The notes beneath the pieces were generated by a model. It did no database searches. It was not told the origin of the DNA and saw only the letters and a list, made by a program, of their open reading frames with translations. Made by a program: the position numbers and the translations under genes. DNA of 64,000 nucleotides. It comes from Archangium sp. Its GTDB lineage: Bacteria > Myxococcota > Myxococcia > Myxococcales > Myxococcaceae. This document shows, one piece after another, positions 23,918 to 31,749 of the stretch. The stretch spans positions 21,001 to 85,000 of the forward strand of contig JAEUJS010000708.1 in NCBI GenBank assembly GCA_016792935.1. Direction: 5' to 3'. Within the stretch, counting starts at the first letter, position 1; the number at the start of each line of letters is the position of its first letter.

Positions 23918-25051
23918 GTGCCCTTGAGTTTGCCGACCGACGAAGACTTGAAGCGCACGCTCGAAGGCGGCGCCGACGACCTCGAGGCCGCGCGGCTGCG
24001 TCTCGACGCGCTGGTGCCGGCCATCGAGAGCTGGCGCTGGCGCACGCGGGTGCGGGAAGTCGCCGACATCGCGCGCGCGGTGGTGCGCTCGCTCCCCGAG
24101 TTGAGGCCGCTGGTCGCGCGCACGCGCCGTCGCGCCACGGCGGAGAACTGGAACAAGTCGAGCAAGCTCCGCGCGCTGGTAGAACGCGTGCACGCGCAGT
24201 TGCTCGCGCTCGACCAGGCGGTCGTGTCTCGCGAATACGAGACGCTCGAGGCGCTGTTGCTCGCCACCGTCGGGCTGACGCGCAAGGTCGCCATTCACGA
24301 GCGCGAGACCGCGGCCGTCGAGGTGCTCGACGCCGAAGACCCGCTCGTGGCGCGGCTGCAGCGCTTTCAAGAAGAGGTGGCGAAGGTCTTCGGTCGCCCG
24401 CGCGGTGGTTCGCGCACCGTGGCCTTCACCTACGACGACCACGAGCGTCTGCGGCCGCTCTGGCGTGACGGAGAGAACGCGCTCGCCGAAGCGTGGGCGC
24501 GCATCGCGAAGGTGGACAGCACCGGAGGCGTCGAGCGGTGGCTCAAGGGCCGCGCGGCCGTCGCGCCACGGCAGTCCGCGCGCCTCAAGCGCAATGGCCC
24601 GAGCGTGCTCGCTGCGGCTGAGTTCTGGCGCTCGCACGCGCTGGCGCTGCGCACGCAGTACGTGACGGAACACTTCGCGCCGCTCCGCGTTCAGGAAGAG
24701 GAAGAGAGCGAGGCGCTCAAGTTCGTGTTGCTGCGCCACACCGACGGCGCGGCGGTGCTCGGTGAAGACGCGCGCGCGGCGCTGCTGATGCTGGCGCACG
24801 AGTTGATGGGCGGTGCGCCGGGCCGCGTGCCGCTGACCGGAGGAGTCACGCGCGTTCGCGAGTGGGCCGCGCTCGCCGACACGTTGCCGCGTGGTGACGA
24901 AGATTGGGTGAGGCTGCGCGAGTCGTTGCGCGTGGTGATGTCGCGCACGGTGTCTCCGGTGCTGCCGCCACTGAAACGCGTCGCCGGTGTTCCTCCCCGC
25001 AAGTTGGAGCAGACGCTGGCGGACTTCTTTCCTCCTCCCACGCGGACGTGA
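23918..25051 (+). CDS. Alpha-helical hypothetical protein, about 377 aa
   Basis: No family was recognised. It is a soluble, Arg/Glu/Leu-rich helical protein (VREVADIARAVVRSLPELRP, LHAQLLALDQAVVSREYETLE-like runs) with no signal peptide. The GTG at 23918 gives MPLSLPTDEDLKRTLEGGAD and is the most natural start. An ATG at 23852 in the same frame would overlap the start codon of the divergent TolB-like gene and add a poorly structured N-terminus. It is followed after 12 bases by an exported protein gene on the same strand. Confidence 0.65.
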   Translation: MPLSLPTDEDLKRTLEGGADDLEAARLRLDALVPAIESWRWRTRVREVADIARAVVRSLPELRPLVARTRRRATAENWNKSSKLRALVERVHAQLLALDQAVVSREYETLEALLLATVGLTRKVAIHERETAAVEVLDAEDPLVARLQRFQEEVAKVFGRPRGGSRTVAFTYDDHERLRPLWRDGENALAEAWARIAKVDSTGGVERWLKGRAAVAPRQSARLKRNGPSVLAAAEFWRSHALALRTQYVTEHFAPLRVQEEEESEALKFVLLRHTDGAAVLGEDARAALLMLAHELMGGAPGRVPLTGGVTRVREWAALADTLPRGDEDWVRLRESLRVVMSRTVSPVLPPLKRVAGVPPRKLEQTLADFFPPPTRT

Positions 25052-25063
25052 GAGAACGCCGCC

Positions 25064-25633
25064 ATGAAGCGCGTGATCTTTCTGAGCGTGTGTGTCCTCT
25101 CTCTGGTGGCGGTTGGTGCGCCGAAGAAGAAGAAGGGGCCGCCGCCTCCGCCTCCGCCGGTGACCGAGCCGATGCCGAAGGTGAGCGAAGCGCTCGGAGA
25201 CACGGTGCTCAACGGCATCGCGAACGCCACGAAGGTGCAGGTCTTTCGCGTCGCTGATTCGGGCGGTCTGCGGCCCGACCCCGCGAAGGCGATTCTGAGC
25301 GACTTCATTCGCGGCAACCCCGGCAACGAGCTCGACGCCAGGGCGCTCGAGGGCCTGCGCTCGATGCTCTACGACGACAAGAGTTACAAGTTCGAGAGCG
25401 ACGTCGCGAAGTGCCGCTTCGTGCCGCACCTCTCGTTTCAGATGCAGGTCGGGCTCGAGACGCTCGAGGCGGTGGTGAGCTTCTCGTGCAACCAGGTGCT
25501 CTTCGCGCTCGGCAAGCAGGGTGGCCGCTGGGTGCCGCAGGGCACGTTCGACGTGAAGCCCGCGCGCAAGAAGCTGCTCGAACTCGCGAAGGCGACGCTC
25601 CCGCAGGACAAAGAGACTCAGGCGCTGAAGTGA
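25064..25633 (+). CDS. Exported proline-rich hypothetical protein, 189 aa
   Basis: The signal peptide MKRVIFLSVCVLSLVAVGA is followed directly by a basic-plus-polyproline tether (PKKKKGPPPPPPP) and then a globular domain of about 140 residues with two cysteines (AKCRFVPHL, SFSCNQVLF) that could form a disulfide. The tether suggests an envelope protein that reaches through the periplasm. It lies 12 bases downstream of the helical gene at 23918-25051. A perfect palindrome starts three bases after its stop codon. Confidence 0.68.
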   Translation: MKRVIFLSVCVLSLVAVGAPKKKKGPPPPPPPVTEPMPKVSEALGDTVLNGIANATKVQVFRVADSGGLRPDPAKAILSDFIRGNPGNELDARALEGLRSMLYDDKSYKFESDVAKCRFVPHLSFQMQVGLETLEAVVSFSCNQVLFALGKQGGRWVPQGTFDVKPARKKLLELAKATLPQDKETQALK

Positions 25634-25636
25634 GCT

Positions 25637-25652
25637 GAGACACGCGTGTCTC
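25637..25652. promoter_or_regulatory. Perfect 16-bp palindrome downstream of the proline-rich gene
   Basis: gagacacgcgtgtctc is its own reverse complement and has no loop, so it is better suited to binding a dimeric protein than to terminating transcription. A related half (gagacgcgcgtgt) occurs about 50 bases further on. It precedes the gene at 25762 by 110 bases. Confidence 0.45.
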
Positions 25653-25761
25653 TCGCTCGATGAGAATGGACGTGGCGTCCGTCGGCGGAGACGCGCGTGT
25701 TGCGAAATCCCAGTGACGACATGAGCGCGCGCTGGTCGCTGGCTTGCTCGAGCGACTGTGC

Positions 25762-26847
25762 ATGCGAGTCACTCCTCTTCTTTCCAATGTGGTTGGTGCG
25801 GTCGAAACCGAACCGTTCGTGCGAGCGCGTCCGAGCGCGTACGCCGCGACCGACGAGCAACTCCGCGCAATCAGAAGGATGTCAGACGCGGCCACTACGC
25901 TCGCTCGCGTGCTCACGACGCGACCGGAACTGACTCCGCAGCTCGGCGGTGGAAACAGCAGCGCGAAGTTGTTGCAGCTCATCGCCGACAAGGAACTCTC
26001 GCGAGGGCTCGCGCCGCTCTCGGTCGCCATCGGCGCCAACGACACCATTCGCCGCAACGTCGATGGAACGCTGACGCTGAGCTCGCCGCCGAACGCGCCG
26101 GTGGTGCTCCACGACCGACACGGTGACCTCGCGCGCTTGTTGTCGACCGCGGGTCCGTTGCTCGAGGCGCTCCACGAGACGACGCTCGAGACGTTTCTCT
26201 CGGAAGCCGTTCACGCGCACTACACGCGCGAGGGGTTCGACGGTGGTGCGACGGCGCTCAACGAGCGCGGCGGCAATGCGTTCAGCTACGCGACGATTCA
26301 GCAGGTGCTCGCGTCGGATGATCCTTCGCAGCGTGGCATCGAGTGTCTCGCGTCGGCCGCGGTGCACCTGTGGAAGTCGATGGGGCTGATTCCGCCCGAG
26401 CTCGACCGGCGCGAATTCGAAGACCGGTACACCTCGATTCACGGCGGACGCGGTGGCGTGCGACTGGGCCACGAGTTCGACAAGTCGCTGCGCGGCTTTC
26501 CTTCCTCCAATCCAGTGGACCGCCGCGTCGACGCGACCGGCACCGCGGAGTTCGCAAATCTCTTGCGTCACGACGACTGGGCGAAGCTCACCGGTGCATC
26601 GCGTGGTCGCTACGTCGTGCGCGCGCTCGCCGACACCAACGCGTTGCTCGAACACTTCGCGCGCGGCGGCGCCGGCGTGCGCACCTCGTGGGATGACAAC
26701 GGCCACTACTTCGTCATCAGCGGCGCGCGCCTGGAGCACGGCGTGTTGTTGATCAACGTCGACGATTCACTGCGGCGTCTGCCGGTGAAGTCCGTCGTCG
26801 AATACACGCCGGTGCTCCACACGCGCTTCTGGACGCTCGAGCGCTGA
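25762..26847 (+). CDS. Hypothetical protein, 361 aa
   Basis: No family was recognised with confidence. It is a soluble protein. The N-terminus RVTPLLSNVVGAVETEPFVR is followed by helical segments, then GGNAFSYATIQQVLASDD and RGIECLASAAVHLWKSMGL. The C-terminal region is beta-rich and contains DDNGHYFVISGARLEHGVLL, which is reminiscent of the His-containing strand of papain-like C39 peptidases. A convincing catalytic Cys motif was not found, so peptidase activity is only a guess. The ATG at 25762 is preferred over an upstream TTG at 25744. It ends just before a stem-loop that faces the convergent GNAT gene. Confidence 0.55.
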   Translation: MRVTPLLSNVVGAVETEPFVRARPSAYAATDEQLRAIRRMSDAATTLARVLTTRPELTPQLGGGNSSAKLLQLIADKELSRGLAPLSVAIGANDTIRRNVDGTLTLSSPPNAPVVLHDRHGDLARLLSTAGPLLEALHETTLETFLSEAVHAHYTREGFDGGATALNERGGNAFSYATIQQVLASDDPSQRGIECLASAAVHLWKSMGLIPPELDRREFEDRYTSIHGGRGGVRLGHEFDKSLRGFPSSNPVDRRVDATGTAEFANLLRHDDWAKLTGASRGRYVVRALADTNALLEHFARGGAGVRTSWDDNGHYFVISGARLEHGVLLINVDDSLRRLPVKSVVEYTPVLHTRFWTLER

Positions 26848-26855
26848 AACACCAA

Positions 26856-26884
26856 CGCCCTGACCTCGGTGAGAGATCAGGGCG
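26856..26884. terminator. Stem-loop between convergent genes
   Basis: The arms cgccctga (26856-26863) and tcagggcg (26877-26884) are perfectly complementary around a 13-base loop. The structure lies between the stop codons of two convergent genes, where a bidirectional terminator is expected. There is no clear T tract. Confidence 0.5.
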
Positions 26885-26919
26885 CCCATGCACCGCGGAG
26901 AAGTGAGCGAAGGAACTCT

Positions 26920-27441
26920 TCAGAGCTCGCGGCTCATCAGCAAGCGGAGCTTGCCGCTCTTCTTCGACACCACCGTCGCAACCGTGGTGAAGCCGGCCTT
27001 GCGGTAAAAGCTGACAGCGGGACCATTCGCGGGGTCGACGCGCAGCGCGAGCGTCTTGCGATTCATGTCGCGCGCCATCGAGAGCCCCTGCTCGAGCATC
27101 ACGTGGCCCAGCCCCTTCTGGCGGAACTCGACCTTCACCACGATGTTGCGCAGGTACGCCGCGCCGGGCACCGGGCCGTCACGCTCGATGGTCACGTAGC
27201 CCGCGAGGCCGCCGTTCAGTTTTCCGACCGAGATGAAGGGCCGCAGCTTGGTGAGCGCCTCGAGCGATTCGGCCTGCGTCTCGCCGCGCGACTTCCACGG
27301 GTCTGAACCCGAGCGAAGCTGCGCGAGCAAGTTCATGTCTTCATCGGTGGGCTGAGCGAACTTGACCTGCTTCCAGTCCGTCGGGACCGGCATCGGAGGC
27401 GTCACTGCAGCGCCTGCCGAGTCCAGCTGCTTTTCAGTCAT
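26920..27441 (-). CDS. GNAT-family N-acetyltransferase
   Basis: This is a 173-residue protein. The GNAT core is visible from residue 80: AGYVTIERDG (beta strand 4), LRNIVVKVEFRQKGLGHVML, which carries the acetyl-CoA pyrophosphate loop R/QxxGxG/A as RQKGLG, and PAVSFYRKAGF with the motif-B Tyr. The substrate cannot be deduced. The ATG at 27441 has a good ribosome-binding site (GGAGAGG) nine bases upstream, so the longer frame to 27501 is not used. It converges on the gene at 25762-26847. Confidence 0.85.
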   Translation of the reverse strand: MTEKQLDSAGAAVTPPMPVPTDWKQVKFAQPTDEDMNLLAQLRSGSDPWKSRGETQAESLEALTKLRPFISVGKLNGGLAGYVTIERDGPVPGAAYLRNIVVKVEFRQKGLGHVMLEQGLSMARDMNRKTLALRVDPANGPAVSFYRKAGFTTVATVVSKKSGKLRLLMSREL

Positions 27442-27663
27442 TTCGTTACCTCTCCTGAGGTGTTGCTCGGCCTGGTTCCTGATCCTAACCACCAAGTTCA
27501 ACGGCGTGCACGAGCAGACATTTCATGACGGCCACTCTGCTGAGCATGTGTGTGCGTAAGGCCGACAGTGGCCACCGCGCATCAGGAATACGGATGGCGT
27601 GCTGATCTGGTTCCGTCTCTTCGTTCTTGGTGAGTCAGGGCAACGCGTGGAGACTCCCGCGAC

Positions 27664-28374
27664 GTGCAACTGAATCACGCGCAGCGCGAGCTCACGGTCA
27701 AGATCGTCTATTACGGCCCCGGTCTTTCGGGGAAGACGACCAACCTGCAGATGGTGCATCAGCGCACGAGCCCCGAAGTGCGCGGGCGCCTGCTGACGGT
27801 CGAGACGCATGACGACCGCACGCTGTTCTTCGACCTCCTCCCCGTCTTCTTCAGCACCGCCAACGGCTTCAAGGTGAAGGTGAAGTTGTTCACGGTGCCT
27901 GGCCAGGTGATTCACAACGCCACGCGCCGCATCGTCTTGCAGGGTGCTGACGCGGTGGCCTTCATCGCCGACAGCCGCCGTTCCGCCGCGCAGGAGAACA
28001 ACGCGTACTGGAAGAACCTGCAGGAGAACATGCGGGAGAACAACCTCGACCCCGCGCAGACGCCGATCATCATCCAGTACAACAAGCGAGATCTCCCCGA
28101 CACCAAGACGGACGCGGAGATCGAAGAGACACGCAAGAAGGGCAAGGAGCCCGTCGTCGGAGCCATCGCCATTCGCGGCGTCGGCGTGCTCGAGACGCTC
28201 TTCGCGGTATTGCAGTCGGCGTATCGCTCGCTCGAGGCGCGCGCGTCGCTGAGCAAGGCGATTGGCCTGACCGAGAAGGAATTCCTCACCCAGGTCTTCG
28301 CCAACATCGACGTGACCGGCACCGAGCTCGAAAAAGTGCTGCCGCAGCGCGCGCCGCAGGGAGCCAAGCCGTGA
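27664..28374 (+). CDS. MglA-like small Ras-family GTPase
   Basis: This is a 236-residue protein starting with GTG. The G1 P-loop is GPGLSGKTT (residues 18-26), preceded by KIVYY as in MglA. G3 is VPGQ in place of DxxG, G4 is NKRD, and the switch region is TVETHDDRTLFFDLLPVFF. MglA controls cell polarity and gliding motility in myxobacteria and is about 195 residues. This protein is about 40 residues longer at the C-terminus (EKEFLTQVFANIDVTGTELE), so it is best called a paralog. The stop overlaps the GTG of a histidine kinase gene (GTGA), suggesting the GTPase and kinase act together in signalling. Confidence 0.85.
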   Translation: MQLNHAQRELTVKIVYYGPGLSGKTTNLQMVHQRTSPEVRGRLLTVETHDDRTLFFDLLPVFFSTANGFKVKVKLFTVPGQVIHNATRRIVLQGADAVAFIADSRRSAAQENNAYWKNLQENMRENNLDPAQTPIIIQYNKRDLPDTKTDAEIEETRKKGKEPVVGAIAIRGVGVLETLFAVLQSAYRSLEARASLSKAIGLTEKEFLTQVFANIDVTGTELEKVLPQRAPQGAKP

Positions 28375-29846
28375 GGCAGGGCGAGTCCGTTCTCCAGCGG
28401 CGCATCTCGTTGAGCGAGATGCTCGACACCGAGTCCTTCACCGAGGTGGTGAAGGGCTTCGTCGAGTTGTACCGCGTCGGCATCAAGGTCTTCGACGACA
28501 AGGGCGGGAAGATCGCCGACATCAAGATCGGCAACGGTGACTTCTGCGGCTACGTGTTTTCGTTTCCGGAAGGGCGTCGTCGCTGCACCGCCACCGTCGG
28601 TCGCGTGAAAGATGGACCGCTCGGGCTGTCGCACGGCGCGCGCTTGCCGGTGCTCGAGCCAGATCAGGTGCCACACGCGAAGGGCATGCTCACCGTCCCG
28701 TGCTTCACGGGGCTGCGCTACCTCATCGTTCCCATTCTCTGGGAAGGCGACACGCTCGGTCGCGTGGTGTTCGGCCCGTTCTTCCCCGACGACTTGCGCG
28801 ACTTCGCGCCGAAGACGCTCACCGAAATCTCCGAAGGCTTCGACGTCGGCAACGCGAAGTCGCTGGTCGAGAAGGTGCGTCGCGCTCCGGAAGGCACCAT
28901 CGCGCGCGTGATGCTGCACTTCGGGCAGCTGCTGCAGACGATGTTGTTCGGCGGCCAGAAGATGTTCCTCACCTCGCAGCTGCACATCGAGGCCACGCTC
29001 GACAGCAACCGCGAGCTGGAAGAGCGGAACAAGCGGCTCGAAGACGCGAACACCAAGCTCAAGGAGCTCGACCGGCTGAAGAGCGCGTTCCTCGCCACGG
29101 TCAGTCACGAGCTGCGCACGCCGCTGACCAGCATCATCGGGTACTCGGAGATGCTCGCTGAAGGGCTCGCCGGCGCGCTCAACGGTGAGCAGCTCGACTA
29201 CGTGCGCACCATCATGGAGAAGGGCGAGACGCTGCTGAAGTTGATCAGCAGCATCCTCGACATCTCGCAGATCGAAGCCGGCAAGGTGCGCCTCAACTTC
29301 GAGCCGATGGATGCGCTGGAGCTGATCAATTCGTCGGTGAGCTCGCTCAAGCCCCAGACCGCGAAGAAGGGCGTGGTGCTCGAGGCGAAGTTGCCGCCGC
29401 GCATGGCGATGGTCACCGGAGACCGAGATCGTCTGCGTCAGGTCATCGTCAACCTGCTGACCAACGCGGTGAAGTTCACGCCCAAGGGCGGCAAGGTGTC
29501 GGTCACGCTCACCGAGATTCAGCAGCAGCCTGACTTGAACTCACCGGGCTACCGCATCCTCGTCGAAGACTCGGGCGTCGGCATTCCGGCTGATCAATTC
29601 GACAAGATCTTCCACAGCTTCTACCAGGTCGATTCTTCGTCGACGCGCGAGTACGGCGGCGCGGGTCTCGGCCTCGCCATCGTGAAGAGCTTCGTCGAAG
29701 GCCACGGCGGCGTGGTGCGCGTCGCCAGTGAGATGGGCAAGGGCAGTCGCTTCACGCTCGTGCTGCCGGTGACTCCAGGGAGTCAGCAGCAGGTGCTCAT
29801 CACACCGCCCGTCACGCACGTCGGCCCAGCAGACGACCGGTTCTAA
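28371..29846 (+). CDS. PocR-domain sensor histidine kinase
   Basis: This is a 491-residue soluble kinase. Residues about 15-190 resemble a PocR ligand-binding domain (FTEVVKGFVELYRVGIKVFD, FCGYVFSFPEGRRRC, LTVPCFTGLRYLIVPILWEG, with paired cysteines). A coiled-coil linker (LDSNRELEERNKRLEDANTK) follows, then an H-box FLATVSHELRTPLTSIIGYS, N-box DRLRQVIVNLLTNAVKFTPK, G1 VEDSGVGIP and G2 GAGLGLAIVKSFVEGHGG. There is no transmembrane segment, so the signal is cytoplasmic. There is no adjacent response regulator. The GTG start overlaps the end of the MglA-like GTPase gene, which is the most obvious functional partner. Confidence 0.88.
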   Translation: MRQGESVLQRRISLSEMLDTESFTEVVKGFVELYRVGIKVFDDKGGKIADIKIGNGDFCGYVFSFPEGRRRCTATVGRVKDGPLGLSHGARLPVLEPDQVPHAKGMLTVPCFTGLRYLIVPILWEGDTLGRVVFGPFFPDDLRDFAPKTLTEISEGFDVGNAKSLVEKVRRAPEGTIARVMLHFGQLLQTMLFGGQKMFLTSQLHIEATLDSNRELEERNKRLEDANTKLKELDRLKSAFLATVSHELRTPLTSIIGYSEMLAEGLAGALNGEQLDYVRTIMEKGETLLKLISSILDISQIEAGKVRLNFEPMDALELINSSVSSLKPQTAKKGVVLEAKLPPRMAMVTGDRDRLRQVIVNLLTNAVKFTPKGGKVSVTLTEIQQQPDLNSPGYRILVEDSGVGIPADQFDKIFHSFYQVDSSSTREYGGAGLGLAIVKSFVEGHGGVVRVASEMGKGSRFTLVLPVTPGSQQQVLITPPVTHVGPADDRF

Positions 29847-29930
29847 GCCGTTACGACTTTCGTTTAGGCGCCTCTGGCGATTCGTCTTCTGTGGTGAAGG
29901 CGCACGTCGAGTGTCCGTAACATCTCGCAC

Positions 29931-31733
29931 ATGGGCACTCCGCAAGCAGGCGACGAAGTCATCCTCTTCTCCATCGACGAGCGGCGCTTCCTGGCACTGC
30001 CTACCGCGGGAACGCTGGGCACCGACGCGAACGAGCCCGTTGCCTTTCCCGACGTCGGCGTGGTCGAGGTGAAGCAGAAGGCGCTCGATGATGCCAACGC
30101 GGCGCTCGACAAGGCGCAGGCCGCGGTCGACCAGGCCGTCGGTGAGAGCGCGCCGTTCCTGATGATGCCGAACGCGCCCCAGGCCAAGAAGGCGAAGAAG
30201 AAGGTCGACGCCGCGAAGAAGGACCGCGACGGCGCAGAGAAGGCGGTCACCGCGGCGAAGGCAGCGCTCAACGCCGCGAAGGACGGCGTGAAGGCCTTTG
30301 CGCCCGTTCGCTTCGAGCTCGTCAGCGCCGGAGGCAACAAGGTCGCGCTCCGCAACGCTGCGGCCGGGGCCTTCGTGCGAGTGGCGACGGGTGGAAAAGC
30401 CGACAGCGTCGCCGGCAAGACGCTCGACAAGAGCTGGAAGGGCGTCGCCTTCACCATCGCTGCGTCGGGCAGCGGCGTGACCTTGCGCGCTGACGACGTC
30501 GGGCTCTTCCTCGCCCTGAGCAACGCCAGCACCGCCGTCGCCTCGCCGCAGGCTGAAGTGTTTCAAGCGCAGGTCAGTGGAACGCCACTCGCCGCACTCG
30601 CAGCGCCCACTGCGCCTGGTCCTTCGCCGAAGCCGAGCGCAGGGGCCGTGCCCTTCGTCGTCGCGCCCGGTTCCGCCTTCACGCGCTTCGGGTTGACCTC
30701 GTTGAATGCGCCTCAAACGGCGCCCACGCTGGTGGGGCGCCCGAAGGTCAACGTCTCGGTGAATTCAGGCCCGAAGTTCGGTGACGCGGCCGTCGCTGCG
30801 GGCGCCACGGTGACGGTGAGCCAACCGATTCTGTTTGGAGAGGTGTCGAAGCCCGATGACGCGCGCCTCTTCCTCGAGTGGGTGGCGCGGCTGCAGACGG
30901 CGCCCGACGAGCACCCACTGGTTCTCACCGAGCGCAGCGGCCTGTCGAAGGACAAGCGCGCGTTCTTCGCCGACCTCGCGTTCAACACGCTCAACGTGCC
31001 GTCGCTCTGCATCGTCAACGAGTCGCTGATGGCGCTGAAGGTGACGAACAAAAACACCGGACTGGTGCTGATGGTGGGCGACACGGTCACCACGGCGACC
31101 CCAGTGGTGAACGGAGTGGTCATCGCGTCCGCGGTGCAGACGCGAAACATCGGCGGACGTGACGTCTCGAGCTTGTTGAAGACGCTCCTCACGCCGCGGA
31201 TGGCGTTCAACACGCGTGCGGAACTCGAGGTCCTGCGTGCCATCAAGGAACGCTCTTCGAAGGTCGCCCTCAACTTCGAGGACGAGTTCGCGAAGGCGCA
31301 GTCGGGGAACACGAGCGGGACTCACACGTTCGAAGACGGCGAGAAGCTCTCCATGCACGGTGAGAACCTCAAGGGCCCCGAGGTGCTCTTCCAGCCGTCG
31401 TTGGCGGGCGGCGAAGTAACCGGGGTCGCGAACCTGTCGTTCGAGTCCATCAGCGAATGTGCCACCGACGTCCGTGCGGGGCTGTTCGCCAACGTCGTGC
31501 TCGCCGGCGGTTCGGCGAAGTTTCCCGGGTTCGCGGAGCGGCTGAAGAAGGACCTCGCAGCGCTCGGCCCTGAGGGCACCGTCGTCACCGTGTCGCCGGC
31601 TGGCTCGCAGCTCGAGAATGCCGCGTGGCTCGGCGCGGCCGCCTTCGCGCGGGCCGACATGTTCGCCGCTGCTTCGGTGACGCGCGCCGAGTACCTCGCC
31701 AACCCTTCCGTCATTTCCACTCGCTTCCCCTGA
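29931..31733 (+). CDS. Bacterial actin-related protein with N-terminal fascin-like beta-trefoil and coiled coil
   Basis: This is a 600-residue protein. Residues 240-600 align with eukaryotic actin almost end to end: VVAPGS (phosphate loop 1), TLVGRPK (actin SIVGRPR), DEHPLVLTERSGL (EEHPVLLTEAPL), MVGDTVTTATPVVNG (phosphate loop 2), GGRDVSSLLKTLLTPRMAFN, EVLRAIKERSSKVALNFEDE, GPEVLFQPSLAG, ATDVRAGLFANVVLAGGSAK then FPG (adenosine site). Residues 6-45 and 126-215 look like lobes of a fascin-type beta-trefoil (GNKVALRNAAAGAFVRV, GSGVTLRADDVGLFLAL), interrupted by an Ala/Lys coiled coil at about 46-122. A Pro/Ala linker (218-237) joins the parts. Actin D11, Q137, D154 and H161 are replaced by A245, N363, M381 and T388, so ATP hydrolysis is doubtful. 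There is no signal peptide and no clear ribosome-binding site. Confidence 0.85.
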   Translation: MGTPQAGDEVILFSIDERRFLALPTAGTLGTDANEPVAFPDVGVVEVKQKALDDANAALDKAQAAVDQAVGESAPFLMMPNAPQAKKAKKKVDAAKKDRDGAEKAVTAAKAALNAAKDGVKAFAPVRFELVSAGGNKVALRNAAAGAFVRVATGGKADSVAGKTLDKSWKGVAFTIAASGSGVTLRADDVGLFLALSNASTAVASPQAEVFQAQVSGTPLAALAAPTAPGPSPKPSAGAVPFVVAPGSAFTRFGLTSLNAPQTAPTLVGRPKVNVSVNSGPKFGDAAVAAGATVTVSQPILFGEVSKPDDARLFLEWVARLQTAPDEHPLVLTERSGLSKDKRAFFADLAFNTLNVPSLCIVNESLMALKVTNKNTGLVLMVGDTVTTATPVVNGVVIASAVQTRNIGGRDVSSLLKTLLTPRMAFNTRAELEVLRAIKERSSKVALNFEDEFAKAQSGNTSGTHTFEDGEKLSMHGENLKGPEVLFQPSLAGGEVTGVANLSFESISECATDVRAGLFANVVLAGGSAKFPGFAERLKKDLAALGPEGTVVTVSPAGSQLENAAWLGAAAFARADMFAAASVTRAEYLANPSVISTRFP

Positions 31734-31749
31734 TTCACGAGAGACCGTC

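Noticed and set aside
27664..28374. Calling this gene mglA itself
   Set aside because: It is about 40 residues longer than MglA, has a different C-terminus and is not next to an mglB-like gene, so paralog is the safer name.
29931..31733. MreB, ParM, FtsA or Hsp70 as the identity of the actin-fold protein
   Set aside because: The aligned blocks (VGRPK, PEVLFQPS, FANVVLAGG, IKERSSKVAL) are specific to eukaryotic actin and Arps, not to the usual bacterial actin homologues.
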